From: Mesobacterium_A hydrothermale
GTDB lineage: Bacteria; Pseudomonadota; Alphaproteobacteria; Rhodobacterales; Rhodobacteraceae
Direction: 5' to 3'
NCBI RefSeq assembly: GCF_035818635.1
Contig: NZ_JAYLLH010000018.1
Coordinates: 24,890 to 88,889, forward strand
DNA: 64,000 nt
How positions within the stretch are numbered: the first letter of the stretch is position 1; every line of letters begins with the position of its first letter. Below the pieces are notes generated by a model that had not been told where the DNA came from, made no database searches, and saw only the letters and a program-made list of their open reading frames with translations. A program made the position numbers and the translations under genes. Below are positions 37,551-45,637 of the stretch, piece by piece.

Positions 37551-37874
37551 TTACTTTGACTTTGTCCATCGGTGCTCGACGTCGACCAGACCCGTTCCCT
37601 CTTCGATCTCACGGGAAATCTCGACACAGCCTTCCCGGCGATAAAACTTGCGAGCGCGAGGGTTTTCCTCGTAGGCCCATACCGTAATCCACTCTCGATC
37701 CGCCTTGGCCATGTCGAGTAAGCGCTTCCCGAAACCGCAGCCCCGTGCATCGCGTGAGACATAAAGGCAGGTAAGGTTGTCGTCTTGCCGAACGCAGAAC
37801 CCAACGACCTTACCGTTTTCTTCGCAAACCCAAGAGGTATCAACGTGATGCAAACAGCCGGTCCACCATTCCAC
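37551..37874 (-). pseudogene. GNAT acetyltransferase, apparently missing its N-terminus
   Basis: A 107-codon frame with the GNAT core (VCEENGKVVGFCVRQDDNL, then LYVSRDARGCGFGKRLLDMA with the acetyl-CoA loop, and ENPRARKFYRREGCVE). Full GNAT proteins usually have 30-50 more residues before this point. The frame continues upstream of the GTG at 37874 for about 17 more codons without an ATG until a stop, so the gene looks 5'-truncated. It lies in a stretch with lower GC and poor coding potential. It could still be a short working protein started at GTG. Confidence 0.6.
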
Positions 37875-38382
37875 AACACTCTCGAATTCGTTCAGCTGGC
37901 CTAACCAAGGCGTCTCTAAGCTTCAGTCCCGAACGATTTCTGCACAAGCGCGCCCGTCGCGCCCTTCAGCAAGTCGATATTTTTTGTTCATGAAGGCTTC
38001 GATCGAATTCTACGAACACTTTGGCTTCAACTTGTAACTGGAGAATTCCTACGAAGCAGCCCTTGGCTCGGCCGCAGCGAAACGGCGCTTCGTTCGCACA
38101 GCGGACAATCGGGACGATGAAACCACCGCTTCAAATTTCTGCGTGGGCATGCGCGTGTCTGGTGCGGTGTCGTGTTCAGCGCCCCAGGTAAGCCGTCGAC
38201 GCGTCTGGCCATGGGCTTTGGCAGGCGCGTCCGGTCCTTTCGCGCATGGCGGTCCCGGGTTGCCGGAACAGGCCATGCTTCGCCGTGGCCTGTGTGCGGG
38301 CGAGCCTGCCACGCCTTGCGGTCTTGGGGGTGCCCTGTCGCGTTTCCGGCCCGCTATCCGGCAGGTGAACGCTTTGGACGTG
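37875..38382. other. Poorly coding stretch with possible gene remnants
   Basis: About 500 bases without a convincing gene. A short plus-strand frame ending at about 38037 reads KASIEFYEHFGFNL then stop. This resembles a piece of a glyoxalase-like or acetyltransferase gene, cut off on both sides. Base use is less GC-rich than the neighbours up to about 38140. It looks like a decayed or rearranged segment. Confidence 0.5.
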
Positions 38383-39021
38383 TCAGTCGTTCGACACCAC
38401 CAGTCGCAGGTGCGGGGTGCCGGACGGTGCCTGCGGGCGCGGGGGGGCCGGACGGACCGGGCGTTCGGGTGTGACGGGAGCGGTTTCGATCGGGCTGACG
38501 GTGATCTGCGTGATCTCGAATCGGCGCGGGGTTCGCCCGATGCGGCCGCGCGTGGCAAGGCATCCCAGGGCACGGGTGACATCGCCCAGATCGGACCGCA
38601 GCGGCAACAGCAGCATCTTTGCCTCGATCGGCTCTCGTGCGGTGCCAGTGGGGCTGCGCATGTCCAGCCGGATCACGGCCGGTTTGGCAAACAGCGGCTG
38701 CGTCGCCTCGGCCAGGTGGGGGCGGGCAGATTGGGTGAACATGCAGCCCAACGGCATGCCGCTGACCGCCATGCCGGCCAGATCCGACAGATGCGCCCCT
38801 GCCACCCGCAGCTTGGCCAGCCGTTCGGTCACCCGCTCCGCGATAAAGGCATATTCCAGCGCATCTTCGATCCGGCGCGGGTCGATCTCGGAGCGCAGCG
38901 GGATTGCGCCGTCGCGCAGCAGCGAGCTCCAGTAGCTTTGCACCTGGTCAAGCACGGCGAAGTCGCGTGACTTGCGATGCGGTAGCAGCGAAATGACGCC
39001 GGTTTCACGATCAACAGACAT
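38383..39021 (-). CDS. PAS-domain protein of the PAS_5 (DUF1457) type
   Basis: A 212-aa protein. Residues about 20-165 fit the PAS_5 family (LDQVQSYWSSLLRDGAIPLR, RRIEDALEYAFIAERV, HLSDLAGMAVSGMPLGCMF). These alphaproteobacterial proteins have no attached output domain. The last 40 residues are Pro/Arg-rich and likely disordered. Related proteins affect cell-surface or motility traits in some species, which is not evident here. The ATG at 39021 follows AGAGGTGCCCA. It is divergent from yicC. Confidence 0.78.
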   Translation of the reverse strand: MSVDRETGVISLLPHRKSRDFAVLDQVQSYWSSLLRDGAIPLRSEIDPRRIEDALEYAFIAERVTERLAKLRVAGAHLSDLAGMAVSGMPLGCMFTQSARPHLAEATQPLFAKPAVIRLDMRSPTGTAREPIEAKMLLLPLRSDLGDVTRALGCLATRGRIGRTPRRFEITQITVSPIETAPVTPERPVRPAPPRPQAPSGTPHLRLVVSND

Positions 39022-39210
39022 TGGGCACCTCTGGACGAAAGACAGGGGCAGGGACTGACCCGCCATGACATTGGTTACGCAAATCTTGATACATCACACA
39101 GGGCACATTTTCGCCACATTTCTGACCAACTGGTTAATGGTGGGCAGGGTTGCGCCGACCGGTTCAAGGGCGTAACCCGAAGTCAGCCTGTGCGGTAAGG
39201 GAGGAGCGCC

Positions 39211-40101
39211 ATGCGCCAGTCGATGACGGGATTTGCCAGTGGACAGGGCGCGGCGCACGGCCTGCGCTGGAGCTGGGAACTGCGCGGGGTGAATGGCAAG
39301 GGACTGGACCTGCGGCTGCGGGTCCCGGACTGGATCGACGGGCTGGAACAGGCCCTGAAGGCCGAGATTTCCGCGGCGGTCGCGCGCGGGAACGTGACGC
39401 TGAACTGCCGGGTCAGCAGCGAGGACGAGACCGGCGCGCTGACGCTGAACGCGGCGCAGATGCGCTCTGTTCTGGACGCGATGGCCGAGATCGAAGCCGA
39501 GGCGATGGAGCGCGGGCTGACGCTTGGCCCGTCGACGGCGGCGGATATCGTGGCGGTACGCGGCGTGCTGGACACCAGCGCGCGCGAGCCGGACGTGGCC
39601 GCCCTGCGCACGGCGATGATCGCCGATTTCGCGCCGGTGCTGGTGGATTTCGTTGCGATGCGGCACGCGGAAGGCGCTGCGCTTGTCGAGGTGTTGATGC
39701 GCCAGATCAACGAGATAGAAACGCTTGTTGAGGTTTCGCAAGAGGCGGTTTCGTCGCGCCGCGACGAACAGGCCGGCAAGTTGCGCGCGGCCTTGGCACG
39801 GGTCATGGACAACGCCGACGGCGTTGACGAGACCCGGGTGGCGCAGGAATTGGCGCTGATCGCGGTGAAATCGGATGTGACCGAGGAACTGGACCGCCTG
39901 CGCACCCATATCGCCGCGGCACGCGAATTGCTGGCGGCAAAGGGGCCGGTCGGGCGCAAGTTCGATTTCCTGATGCAGGAGTTCAACCGCGAGGCCAACA
40001 CGCTGTGCTCGAAATCGCAGAACGCGGAGTTGACCCGGGCGGGGCTTGCGCTCAAGACCGTGATCGACCAATTGCGCGAACAGGTTCAGAACGTGGAGTA
40101 A
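39211..40101 (+). CDS. yicC: YicC family protein
   Basis: A 296-aa protein of the YicC/YloC family, endoribonuclease-like proteins implicated in small-RNA decay and stationary-phase fitness in E. coli. The N-terminal block is MRQSMTGFASGQGAA with WELRGVNGKGLDLRLR. The C-terminal block is PVGRKFDFLMQEFNREANTL with SKSQNAELT. The ATG at 39211 follows GGGAGGAGCGCC. It is followed by gmk, a common gene pair in bacteria, with a dispersed-element copy between them. Confidence 0.93.
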   Translation: MRQSMTGFASGQGAAHGLRWSWELRGVNGKGLDLRLRVPDWIDGLEQALKAEISAAVARGNVTLNCRVSSEDETGALTLNAAQMRSVLDAMAEIEAEAMERGLTLGPSTAADIVAVRGVLDTSAREPDVAALRTAMIADFAPVLVDFVAMRHAEGAALVEVLMRQINEIETLVEVSQEAVSSRRDEQAGKLRAALARVMDNADGVDETRVAQELALIAVKSDVTEELDRLRTHIAAARELLAAKGPVGRKFDFLMQEFNREANTLCSKSQNAELTRAGLALKTVIDQLREQVQNVE

Positions 40102-40153
40102 CGGGTGCACGCGCGGGTTGCGGTGCGGCCTTTTTTGCGATGAAACCCGGTGC

Positions 40154-40221
40154 GGGGGCGCTGCCCCCTCTTGCCCCTGCGGGGCAATTCACCCCCGGAG
40201 TATTTCGGGAAAGATGAAAGG
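40154..40221 (+). repeat. Dispersed hairpin-tail element, copy F (GAGTATTT type)
   Basis: Hairpin 1 is GGGGGC-gct-GCCCCC (40154-40168). Hairpin 2 is TTGCCCC-tgc-GGGGCAA (40171-40187). The tail TTCACCCCCGGAGTATTTCG and its GGAAAGATGAAAGG end lie 12 bases before gmk. The purine-rich end of the tail may serve as the gmk ribosome site. Confidence 0.85.
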
Positions 40222-40233
40222 GATTGGGACGTG

Positions 40234-40875
40234 ATGGCCGAGAGGCGTGGGTTGTTGATCATTCTGTCGTCGCCTTCCGGGGCGGGGAAATCGACCTTGT
40301 CGAAAAAACTGCTGGCCTGGGACCCGAGCCTGAGCTTTTCGGTTTCGGCAACCACGCGCCCCCCACGGGAGGGCGAGGTCGATGGCAAGGACTATCATTT
40401 CCTGAGCGACGCGGAGTTCAAGCGCGACGTGGCCGAGGACGGGATGCTCGAACATGCCCATGTGTTCGGCAATTTCTATGGTTCGCCCAAGGCGCCGGTG
40501 GCGGCGGCGATCGAGGACGGGCGCGATGTGCTGTTCGACATTGACTGGCAGGGCGCGCAGCAGATCCGTAATTCATCGCTGGGGCAGCACACGCTGTCGA
40601 TCTTCATCCTGCCGCCGTCGATCATCGAATTGCACCGGCGGCTGGTCAGCCGGGGGCAGGATTCGGACGAGGTGATCGTCAAGCGGATGCAGAAGAGCTG
40701 GGACGAGATCAGCCATTGGGACGGTTATGATTTCGTGCTGGTCAATGACGATCTTGAGGCGACGTTCGAGCGCTTGAAAACCATTGTGTCGGCCACTCGG
40801 CTGCGGCGGTTGCAGCAACCCTGGCTGGTTGATCATGTTCGGGACTTGCAACGGGAATTCGAGGATTTGCAATGA
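40234..40875 (+). CDS. gmk: Guanylate kinase
   Basis: A 213-aa enzyme phosphorylating GMP to GDP with ATP. The P-loop SSPSGAGKST is at about residues 12-21, followed by the GMP-binding region SVSATTRPPREGEVDGKDYHF and the DIDWQGAQQI segment. Either GTG 40231 or ATG 40234 can start it. The purine-rich end of dispersed element copy F (GAAAGG) is the only ribosome-site candidate. Its stop overlaps the next gene's start (ATGA). Confidence 0.96.
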   Translation: MAERRGLLIILSSPSGAGKSTLSKKLLAWDPSLSFSVSATTRPPREGEVDGKDYHFLSDAEFKRDVAEDGMLEHAHVFGNFYGSPKAPVAAAIEDGRDVLFDIDWQGAQQIRNSSLGQHTLSIFILPPSIIELHRRLVSRGQDSDEVIVKRMQKSWDEISHWDGYDFVLVNDDLEATFERLKTIVSATRLRRLQQPWLVDHVRDLQREFEDLQ

Positions 40876-41399
40876 TTTACGCATTGGACGGGGTGGCGCC
40901 AGAAATCGCCGGGTCGGCTTGGGTGGCACCGGATGCCAACCTGATCGGGAAGGTTGTGCTGGAACAGGATGCAAGCGTCTGGTTCGGCTGCACCTTGCGC
41001 GGCGACAACGAGGAGATCCGGGTTGGGCGCGGGTCGAACGTGCAGGAAAACGTTGTGTGCCATACCGATATCGGCTTTCCGCTGGTGATTGGTCCGGGTT
41101 GCACCATTGGCCACAAGGCGATGCTGCATGGCTGCGTGATCGGAGAGAATACCCTGATCGGGATGGGCGCGACGGTGTTGAACGGTGCGAAGATCGGCCG
41201 GAACTGCCTGATCGGGGCCGGGGCCTTGATCACCGAGGGCAAGGTGATTCCCGATGGGTCGCTTGTCATGGGCGCACCCGGCAAGGTGGTGCGCCAGCTG
41301 GACGAGGCGGGACTGGCCGGTCTGCGCAAATCGGCGCGGCATTACCAGGAAAACGCGGCGCGGTATCGCGCCGGGCTGGTGCCTGTATCTGGTGGTTAA
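40872..41399 (+). CDS. Gamma-carbonic anhydrase family protein (YrdA/PaaY type)
   Basis: A 175-aa left-handed beta-helix protein. Hexapeptide-type repeats run from about residue 18 to 140. The metal-binding histidines expected in gamma-carbonic anhydrases are in VVCHTDIGFP and GHKAMLHGC. The active-site region VWFGCTLRGDNEEIRVGRGSNVQEN is conserved. Many family members have unproven carbonic anhydrase activity, so the reaction remains open. It overlaps gmk by four bases. Confidence 0.9.
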   Translation: MIYALDGVAPEIAGSAWVAPDANLIGKVVLEQDASVWFGCTLRGDNEEIRVGRGSNVQENVVCHTDIGFPLVIGPGCTIGHKAMLHGCVIGENTLIGMGATVLNGAKIGRNCLIGAGALITEGKVIPDGSLVMGAPGKVVRQLDEAGLAGLRKSARHYQENAARYRAGLVPVSGG

Positions 41400-41441
41400 G
41401 GATCGCTGAATCACCGTGATTTGGGGGCCGGGCCACCCTTG

Positions 41442-41468
41442 GGGCGCAAATTTTTTTGCGCCCTTTTT
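41442..41468 (+). terminator. Terminator after the gamma-carbonic anhydrase gene
   Basis: GGGCGCAAA and TTTGCGCCC form a 9-bp stem with loop TTTT, and TTTTT follows. This isolates the GTA cluster from the housekeeping genes upstream. Confidence 0.85.
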
Positions 41469-41808
41469 GTTGTGTCTTCAGGACCCGGGCAGCGCCAGTC
41501 TGGTGGTTTTCAAAAGGTTAATCACCTGATTTTGCGGTGAGACGCGAAATCGCGGGGATCCACGCTGCGGGCCGGCGCGATCTTGTGGGTGTGCCGCTTT
41601 CGCAGGGGCGATGCGGGCATCGCGCGCTGTATTAAGTAAATCGGAAAAAATCCATTTTACCAGTGTCTTACGGGACCGTCCCGGGGCCTGAGATTGACCG
41701 AACGGGTTTTCCCCGGCAGGTTTGCGCCTTGCTGGATAGGGCGGTGGCCGGATGGCGGCGGCCCTCTCGCATGGCGGAGATCACCGGAGAAGAAAGGCTG
41801 TCGAGCAG
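41469..41808 (+). other. Presumed promoter/leader region of the GTA cluster
   Basis: 340 bases without a convincing gene, AT-richer than its surroundings near 41630-41660. It must contain the GTA promoter. A small palindrome CGGGAC-C-GTCCCG sits at 41671-41683. A 15-codon frame from the ATG at 41771 ends in TGATG overlapping the second Met codon of g1 (41818), so it could couple translation. Confidence 0.5.
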
Positions 41809-42147
41809 ATGCAGGTGATGATCCCGGAGACGGAAGAGGTCTTCCTCAAGGAACAGTTTGAAAGAGCCGTGAAGGCCGTGGTGTTCCTGTCGGAAGAGCT
41901 GGAGGCGCTGAAGACCAAGGTCGATGCGGGGGAAGCGACGGAAGCAGAGGGCAAGAAGGCACTGACGAGCCTGAATTTCTGGATGCGTCAGGCGCATGAA
42001 ATGGAGATGGCCCTTGCAAGGATCAGACGGGAAGAGGCCGGCATCGCCGGTGGATACGGGTGCGACCTTGAACAGGCGCGGATTGAGATCGGGTGCCGCC
42101 TGGATCGCCTCCGCGAGTGCTGCGGTGCAGGAGAGGTTCCTGAGTGA
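41809..42147 (+). CDS. GTA g1, small terminase-like protein
   Basis: A 112-aa mostly helical, charged protein (EVFLKEQFERAVKAVVFLSE, then LTSLNFWMRQAHEMEMAL) matching RcGTA g1 in size, character and position before the large terminase. In GTAs it is the TerS equivalent that presents host DNA to the motor, with little sequence preference. Starts at 41809 and 41818 are both possible. AGAAAGG lies upstream of the first. Confidence 0.85.
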   Translation: MQVMIPETEEVFLKEQFERAVKAVVFLSEELEALKTKVDAGEATEAEGKKALTSLNFWMRQAHEMEMALARIRREEAGIAGGYGCDLEQARIEIGCRLDRLRECCGAGEVPE

Positions 42148-43426
42148 CCTGGAGGGGGGAGAGCTTCTGGCTCTCCCTTACCTGTTTGAATTCTGGGCGC
42201 ATGATCACCAGGTGCCGCCCGAGGGTGCCTGGCGGACCTGGGTCATTCTGGGCGGGCGCGGGGCAGGCAAGACGCGGGCCGGCGCGGAATGGGTGCGGTC
42301 CCAGGTCGAGGGCGCGCGGCCGATGGACAAGGGGCGCTGCCGCCGGGTGGCGCTGGTGGGCGAGACGCAGGACCAGGTGCGCGAGGTCATGGTGTTTGGC
42401 GAAAGCGGGATCCTGGCCTGTTCGCCGCCTGACCGGCGGCCTGACTGGGTGGCGACGCGGCGCTGCCTGGTCTGGCCTAACGGGGCGGAGGCGTTCTGTT
42501 ATTCCGCCCATGACCCCGAGGCGCTGCGCGGGCCGCAGTTCGACGCGGCCTGGGTCGATGAACTGGCGAAATGGAAAAAGGCCGAGGCGACCTGGGACAT
42601 GCTGCAATTCGGGTTGCGGCTGGGGGACGACCCGCGGGTCTGCGTGACCACGACCCCGAGGGCTGAACCGGTGTTGCGGAGGCTTCTGGAAAGCCCGTCG
42701 ACGGTGGTGACGCGCGCGCCCACCGAGGCCAACCGGGCGCATCTGGCGAACGGATTCCTGGAGGAGGTGCGGGCGCGCTATCGCGGAACGCGGCTGGGAC
42801 GGCAGGAGCTGGACGGAGAATTGCTGGAGGCGGTCGAGGGGGCGTTGTGGTCTCATGACGGGCTGGATGCGGCGCGGGTGCGGGACCTGCCCGCCTTTGA
42901 CCGCGTGCTGGTGGCGGTCGATCCGCCGGTGACGGGGCATGCGGGGTCGGATGCCTGCGGGATCGTCGCGGTGGGCGCGGTGATGCAGGGGCCGCCGCAG
43001 GACTGGCGGGCGGTGGTGCTGGAGGATGGGTCGGTCAGGGGGGTGTCGCCGGTGGCCTGGGCACGGCGCGCGGTCGAGGTGATGGCGCGCTGGGGCGCGG
43101 AGCGGCTGGTGGCGGAGGTGAACCAGGGGGGGGACCTGGTGGAGCTTGTGTTGCGGCAGGTCGACCCGCTGGTGCCGGTGACCAAGGTGCGCGCGGCGCG
43201 GGGCAAGGCGGCGCGGGCGGAGCCGGTGGCGGCGCTTTATGAACAGGGGCGCGTGGCGCATGTCGCGGGGCTGGACGCGCTGGAGGACGAAATGTGCCGG
43301 ATGACGGTGCAGGGGTATCGGGGTGCGGGGAGCCCGGACCGGGTCGATGCGCTGGTCTGGGCGCTGACCGAGACGCTGATCGTGCCGGCGGTGGCCTGGC
43401 GGCGGCCGCGGGTGCGGTGCCTGTGA
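42083..43426 (+). CDS. GTA g2, large terminase (packaging ATPase/nuclease)
   Basis: About 447 aa. The ATPase domain has Walker A GGRGAGKT (about residues 57-64) and a FDAAWVDELAKW Walker-B-like stretch. The C-terminal RNase-H-like nuclease has LVAVDPPVTGHAGSDACGIV and a late DRVDALVWAL. It drives headful-type packaging of chromosomal fragments. The start is uncertain. TTG at 42083 (or 42068) gives the usual SGAAWIASASAA opening, whereas the first ATG at 41996 overlaps g1 heavily. It overlaps g1 in another frame by about 65 bases. Confidence 0.92.
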   Translation: MRSGAAWIASASAAVQERFLSDLEGGELLALPYLFEFWAHDHQVPPEGAWRTWVILGGRGAGKTRAGAEWVRSQVEGARPMDKGRCRRVALVGETQDQVREVMVFGESGILACSPPDRRPDWVATRRCLVWPNGAEAFCYSAHDPEALRGPQFDAAWVDELAKWKKAEATWDMLQFGLRLGDDPRVCVTTTPRAEPVLRRLLESPSTVVTRAPTEANRAHLANGFLEEVRARYRGTRLGRQELDGELLEAVEGALWSHDGLDAARVRDLPAFDRVLVAVDPPVTGHAGSDACGIVAVGAVMQGPPQDWRAVVLEDGSVRGVSPVAWARRAVEVMARWGAERLVAEVNQGGDLVELVLRQVDPLVPVTKVRAARGKAARAEPVAALYEQGRVAHVAGLDALEDEMCRMTVQGYRGAGSPDRVDALVWALTETLIVPAVAWRRPRVRCL

Positions 43427-43452
43427 GGGGCGGCGTTTCCGTGAAAAACCGG

Positions 43453-43521
43453 GCGCTTTCCGGGGGAAAGCGCATGGAGGCTCTGCCTCCATACCTCCGA
43501 GGTATTTGGAAAACCAAAGAC
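43453..43521 (+). repeat. Dispersed hairpin-tail element, copy G, inside the GTA cluster
   Basis: A 9-bp hairpin GCGCTTTCC/GGAAAGCGC (43453-43473) and a second hairpin ATGGAGG-ctctg-CCTCCAT (43474-43492) are followed by ACCTCCGAGGTATTTGG and AAAACCAAAGAC. It lies between g2 and g3 with the same polarity as the other copies. The second hairpin shares its loop and outer pairs with copy E. Confidence 0.82.
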
Positions 43522-43633
43522 ATGGGGGGTGTTGCGTGAAGCGGGTCGGGCGGCGCGCGGTGGGGTTAGGGGTTCTTTAAGGGTTTGGGTCAGGGTGGTC
43601 ACAACGGATCGGGCGACAAGGAGAGACCGGGCC

Positions 43634-44818
43634 ATGTTTGATTTTCTGAAGCGTGCCGAGGCCGGGGCCCCGGCGGAGCGCAAGGCAAGCGCCACCGGGC
43701 CCCTTGTGGCCTATGCCGGGATGGGGCGGGTGGCGTGGAGTCCGCGCGATACGGTGACGCTGACCAAGGCGGGGTTTGCCGGTAACCCGGTGGGGTTTCG
43801 TGCGGTCAAGCTGATCGCCGAAGCGGCGGCGGCGTTGCCGCTGGTCTGTCAGGATGCAGGGATGCGCTATGAGCGGCATCCGGTGATGGCGCTGATCGGC
43901 GCGCCGAACCCGGCGCAAGGCAGGGCCGAGCTGTTCGAGGCGCTCTATGGCCAGTTGCTGCTTTCGGGCGACGGGTATGTCGAGGCGGTGCCGGGGGCGG
44001 ACGGACTGCCCATCGAGTTGCATGTGCTGCGCTCGGACCGGATGCGGCTGGTGCCGGGGGCGGATGGCTGGCCGGTGGCCTATGACTACACGGTCGCGGG
44101 GCGCAAGCTGCGCTTCGATGTCAGTGTCGAGGCGCCGCCGGTCTGTCACATCCGGTCGTTCCATCCGCAGGACGACCATTACGGGTTGAGCCCGTTGCAG
44201 GCGGCGGCGATGGCGGTCGATGTGCACAACGCGGCCAGCCGGTGGTCGAAGGCGCTGCTGGACAATGCGGCGCGGCCGTCAGGGGCCTTTGTCTATCACG
44301 GCGGCGATGGCCAGGGTGGGATGAGTCCGGAGCAATACGCGCGGCTGCAAAGCGAGATGGAAAGCCATCACCAGGGTGCGCGCAATGCTGGGCGGCCGAT
44401 GCTGCTGGAAGGCGGGCTGGACTGGAAACCGATGGGGTTTTCGCCCTCGGACATGGAATTCCAGAAAACCAAGGAGGCGGCGGCGCGGGAGATCGCGGTG
44501 GCCTTTGGCGTGCCGCCGATGCTGCTGGGGATCCCGGGCGAGGCGACCTTTGCCAATTACCAGGAGGCGCACCGGGCGTTCTATCGGCTGACGGTGTTGC
44601 CGCTGGCGACGCGGGTCACGGCGCAGGTCAGTGCGTGGTTGCAGCGATTTACCGGCGAGGACGTGTCGGTGGCACCCGACCTGGACCAGGTGCCGGCGCT
44701 GGCTGCAGAGCGCGATGCGCAGTGGAAGCGGGTCAGCGAGGCGGCCTTTCTGAGCGATGCCGAGAAGCGCGCGATGTTGGGGCTGCCGCCGCTGGTGGCA
44801 GAGGGCGCGCATGCGTGA
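43634..44818 (+). CDS. GTA g3, HK97-type portal protein
   Basis: A 394-aa portal protein that forms the DNA entry/exit ring at one capsid vertex. Family stretches include GFRAVKLIAEAAAALPL, HPVMALIGAPNPAQGRAELFEALYG, and GVPPMLLGIPGEATFANYQEAHRAFYRLTVLPL. The last of these is typical of HK97-like portals. The ATG at 43634 follows GGAGAGACCGGGCC. Length agrees with RcGTA g3. Confidence 0.94.
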   Translation: MFDFLKRAEAGAPAERKASATGPLVAYAGMGRVAWSPRDTVTLTKAGFAGNPVGFRAVKLIAEAAAALPLVCQDAGMRYERHPVMALIGAPNPAQGRAELFEALYGQLLLSGDGYVEAVPGADGLPIELHVLRSDRMRLVPGADGWPVAYDYTVAGRKLRFDVSVEAPPVCHIRSFHPQDDHYGLSPLQAAAMAVDVHNAASRWSKALLDNAARPSGAFVYHGGDGQGGMSPEQYARLQSEMESHHQGARNAGRPMLLEGGLDWKPMGFSPSDMEFQKTKEAAAREIAVAFGVPPMLLGIPGEATFANYQEAHRAFYRLTVLPLATRVTAQVSAWLQRFTGEDVSVAPDLDQVPALAAERDAQWKRVSEAAFLSDAEKRAMLGLPPLVAEGAHA

Positions 44819-45026
44819 TGCGCGGCCCTTTGCCTGTGCGCCGGGGCTGAAGCTGGAGGCGCATGAGCGCTTGTCGGCGATGCAGGTGCAGGCGCTGAAC
44901 GACCGGATGGAACGCTACGAGGTGATGCTGGAACGGATGGAGCGGCGGTTGTGGCTGACGGTCTACGGCGTCGTGGGGGTGATCCTGGCACAGGGTGTGC
45001 AGGGGCTGCTGGCGGCGACGCCCTGA
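44811..45026 (+). CDS. GTA g3.5, small head-formation protein
   Basis: A 71-aa protein with a helical, likely coiled-coil centre (ERLSAMQVQALNDRMERYEV) and a C-terminal hydrophobic helix (WLTVYGVVGVILAQGVQGLL). It corresponds to the small gene between portal and protease in RcGTA, reported to be needed for head formation. It overlaps the portal gene by eight bases. Confidence 0.85.
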   Translation: MRDARPFACAPGLKLEAHERLSAMQVQALNDRMERYEVMLERMERRLWLTVYGVVGVILAQGVQGLLAATP

Positions 45027-45055
45027 GGCGCATCGTCAAGTTGGAAAGGGACGAC

Positions 45056-45598
45056 ATGGAACTGGAGCACAAATTCTGCCGTATCGGTGCGGATGTGACG
45101 GTGACGGATGGCACACGGATCGCCGGCTATGCCAGCCTGTTCGGCGCGGCGGACCAAGGTGGCGACGTAGTGGCGCCGGGCGCCTATGCGCTGTCACTGG
45201 AGCGGTTGGCCGAGGAAGGGCGTGGCGTCAAGATGCTGTGGCAGCACGACCCGGCGCAGCCCATAGGGGTCTGGGACGAGGTGCGCGAGGACGGGCGCGG
45301 GTTGTACGTCAAGGGGCGGCTGCTGGAGGGCGTCGGCAAGGCGCGCGAGGCTGCGGCCCTGATCGCGGCAGGGGCCATCGACGGTCTGTCGATCGGCTAT
45401 CGCACGCGGCGGGCGGCGAAGAACGACCAGGGCCTGCGGGTCTTGACGGAACTGGAGCTTTGGGAAGTGTCGCTGGTGACCTTTCCGATGTTGCCCAGTG
45501 CGCGGGTGGCGGCCAAGGGCGAAGGCCCGACGGAGGCCGACCTGCGCGAGCTGGCGCGCAGCCTGGAGGCGGCGCGGCGGGAGTTGACGGGCGGCTGA
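45056..45598 (+). CDS. GTA g4, HK97-type prohead protease
   Basis: A 180-aa serine protease of the HK97 prohead family (herpesvirus-assemblin-like fold) that processes the capsid protein and scaffold. Characteristic stretches are RIAGYASLFGAADQGGDVVAPGAY, MLWQHDPAQPIGVWDEV (catalytic His), GAIDGLSIGYR (catalytic Ser) and LWEVSLVTFPMLPSARV. The ATG at 45056 follows GGAAAGGGACGAC. Confidence 0.94.
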   Translation: MELEHKFCRIGADVTVTDGTRIAGYASLFGAADQGGDVVAPGAYALSLERLAEEGRGVKMLWQHDPAQPIGVWDEVREDGRGLYVKGRLLEGVGKAREAAALIAAGAIDGLSIGYRTRRAAKNDQGLRVLTELELWEVSLVTFPMLPSARVAAKGEGPTEADLRELARSLEAARRELTGG

Positions 45599-45637
45599 CG
45601 CGGCCTGCGAAGCGAAACCAAGAAGAGCGAGACGGAG

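Noticed and set aside
38049..38582. A minus-strand 177-codon frame in the poorly coding stretch
   Set aside because: It is Arg/Ser/Pro-rich, overlaps the PAS gene in another frame and has no motif or good start.
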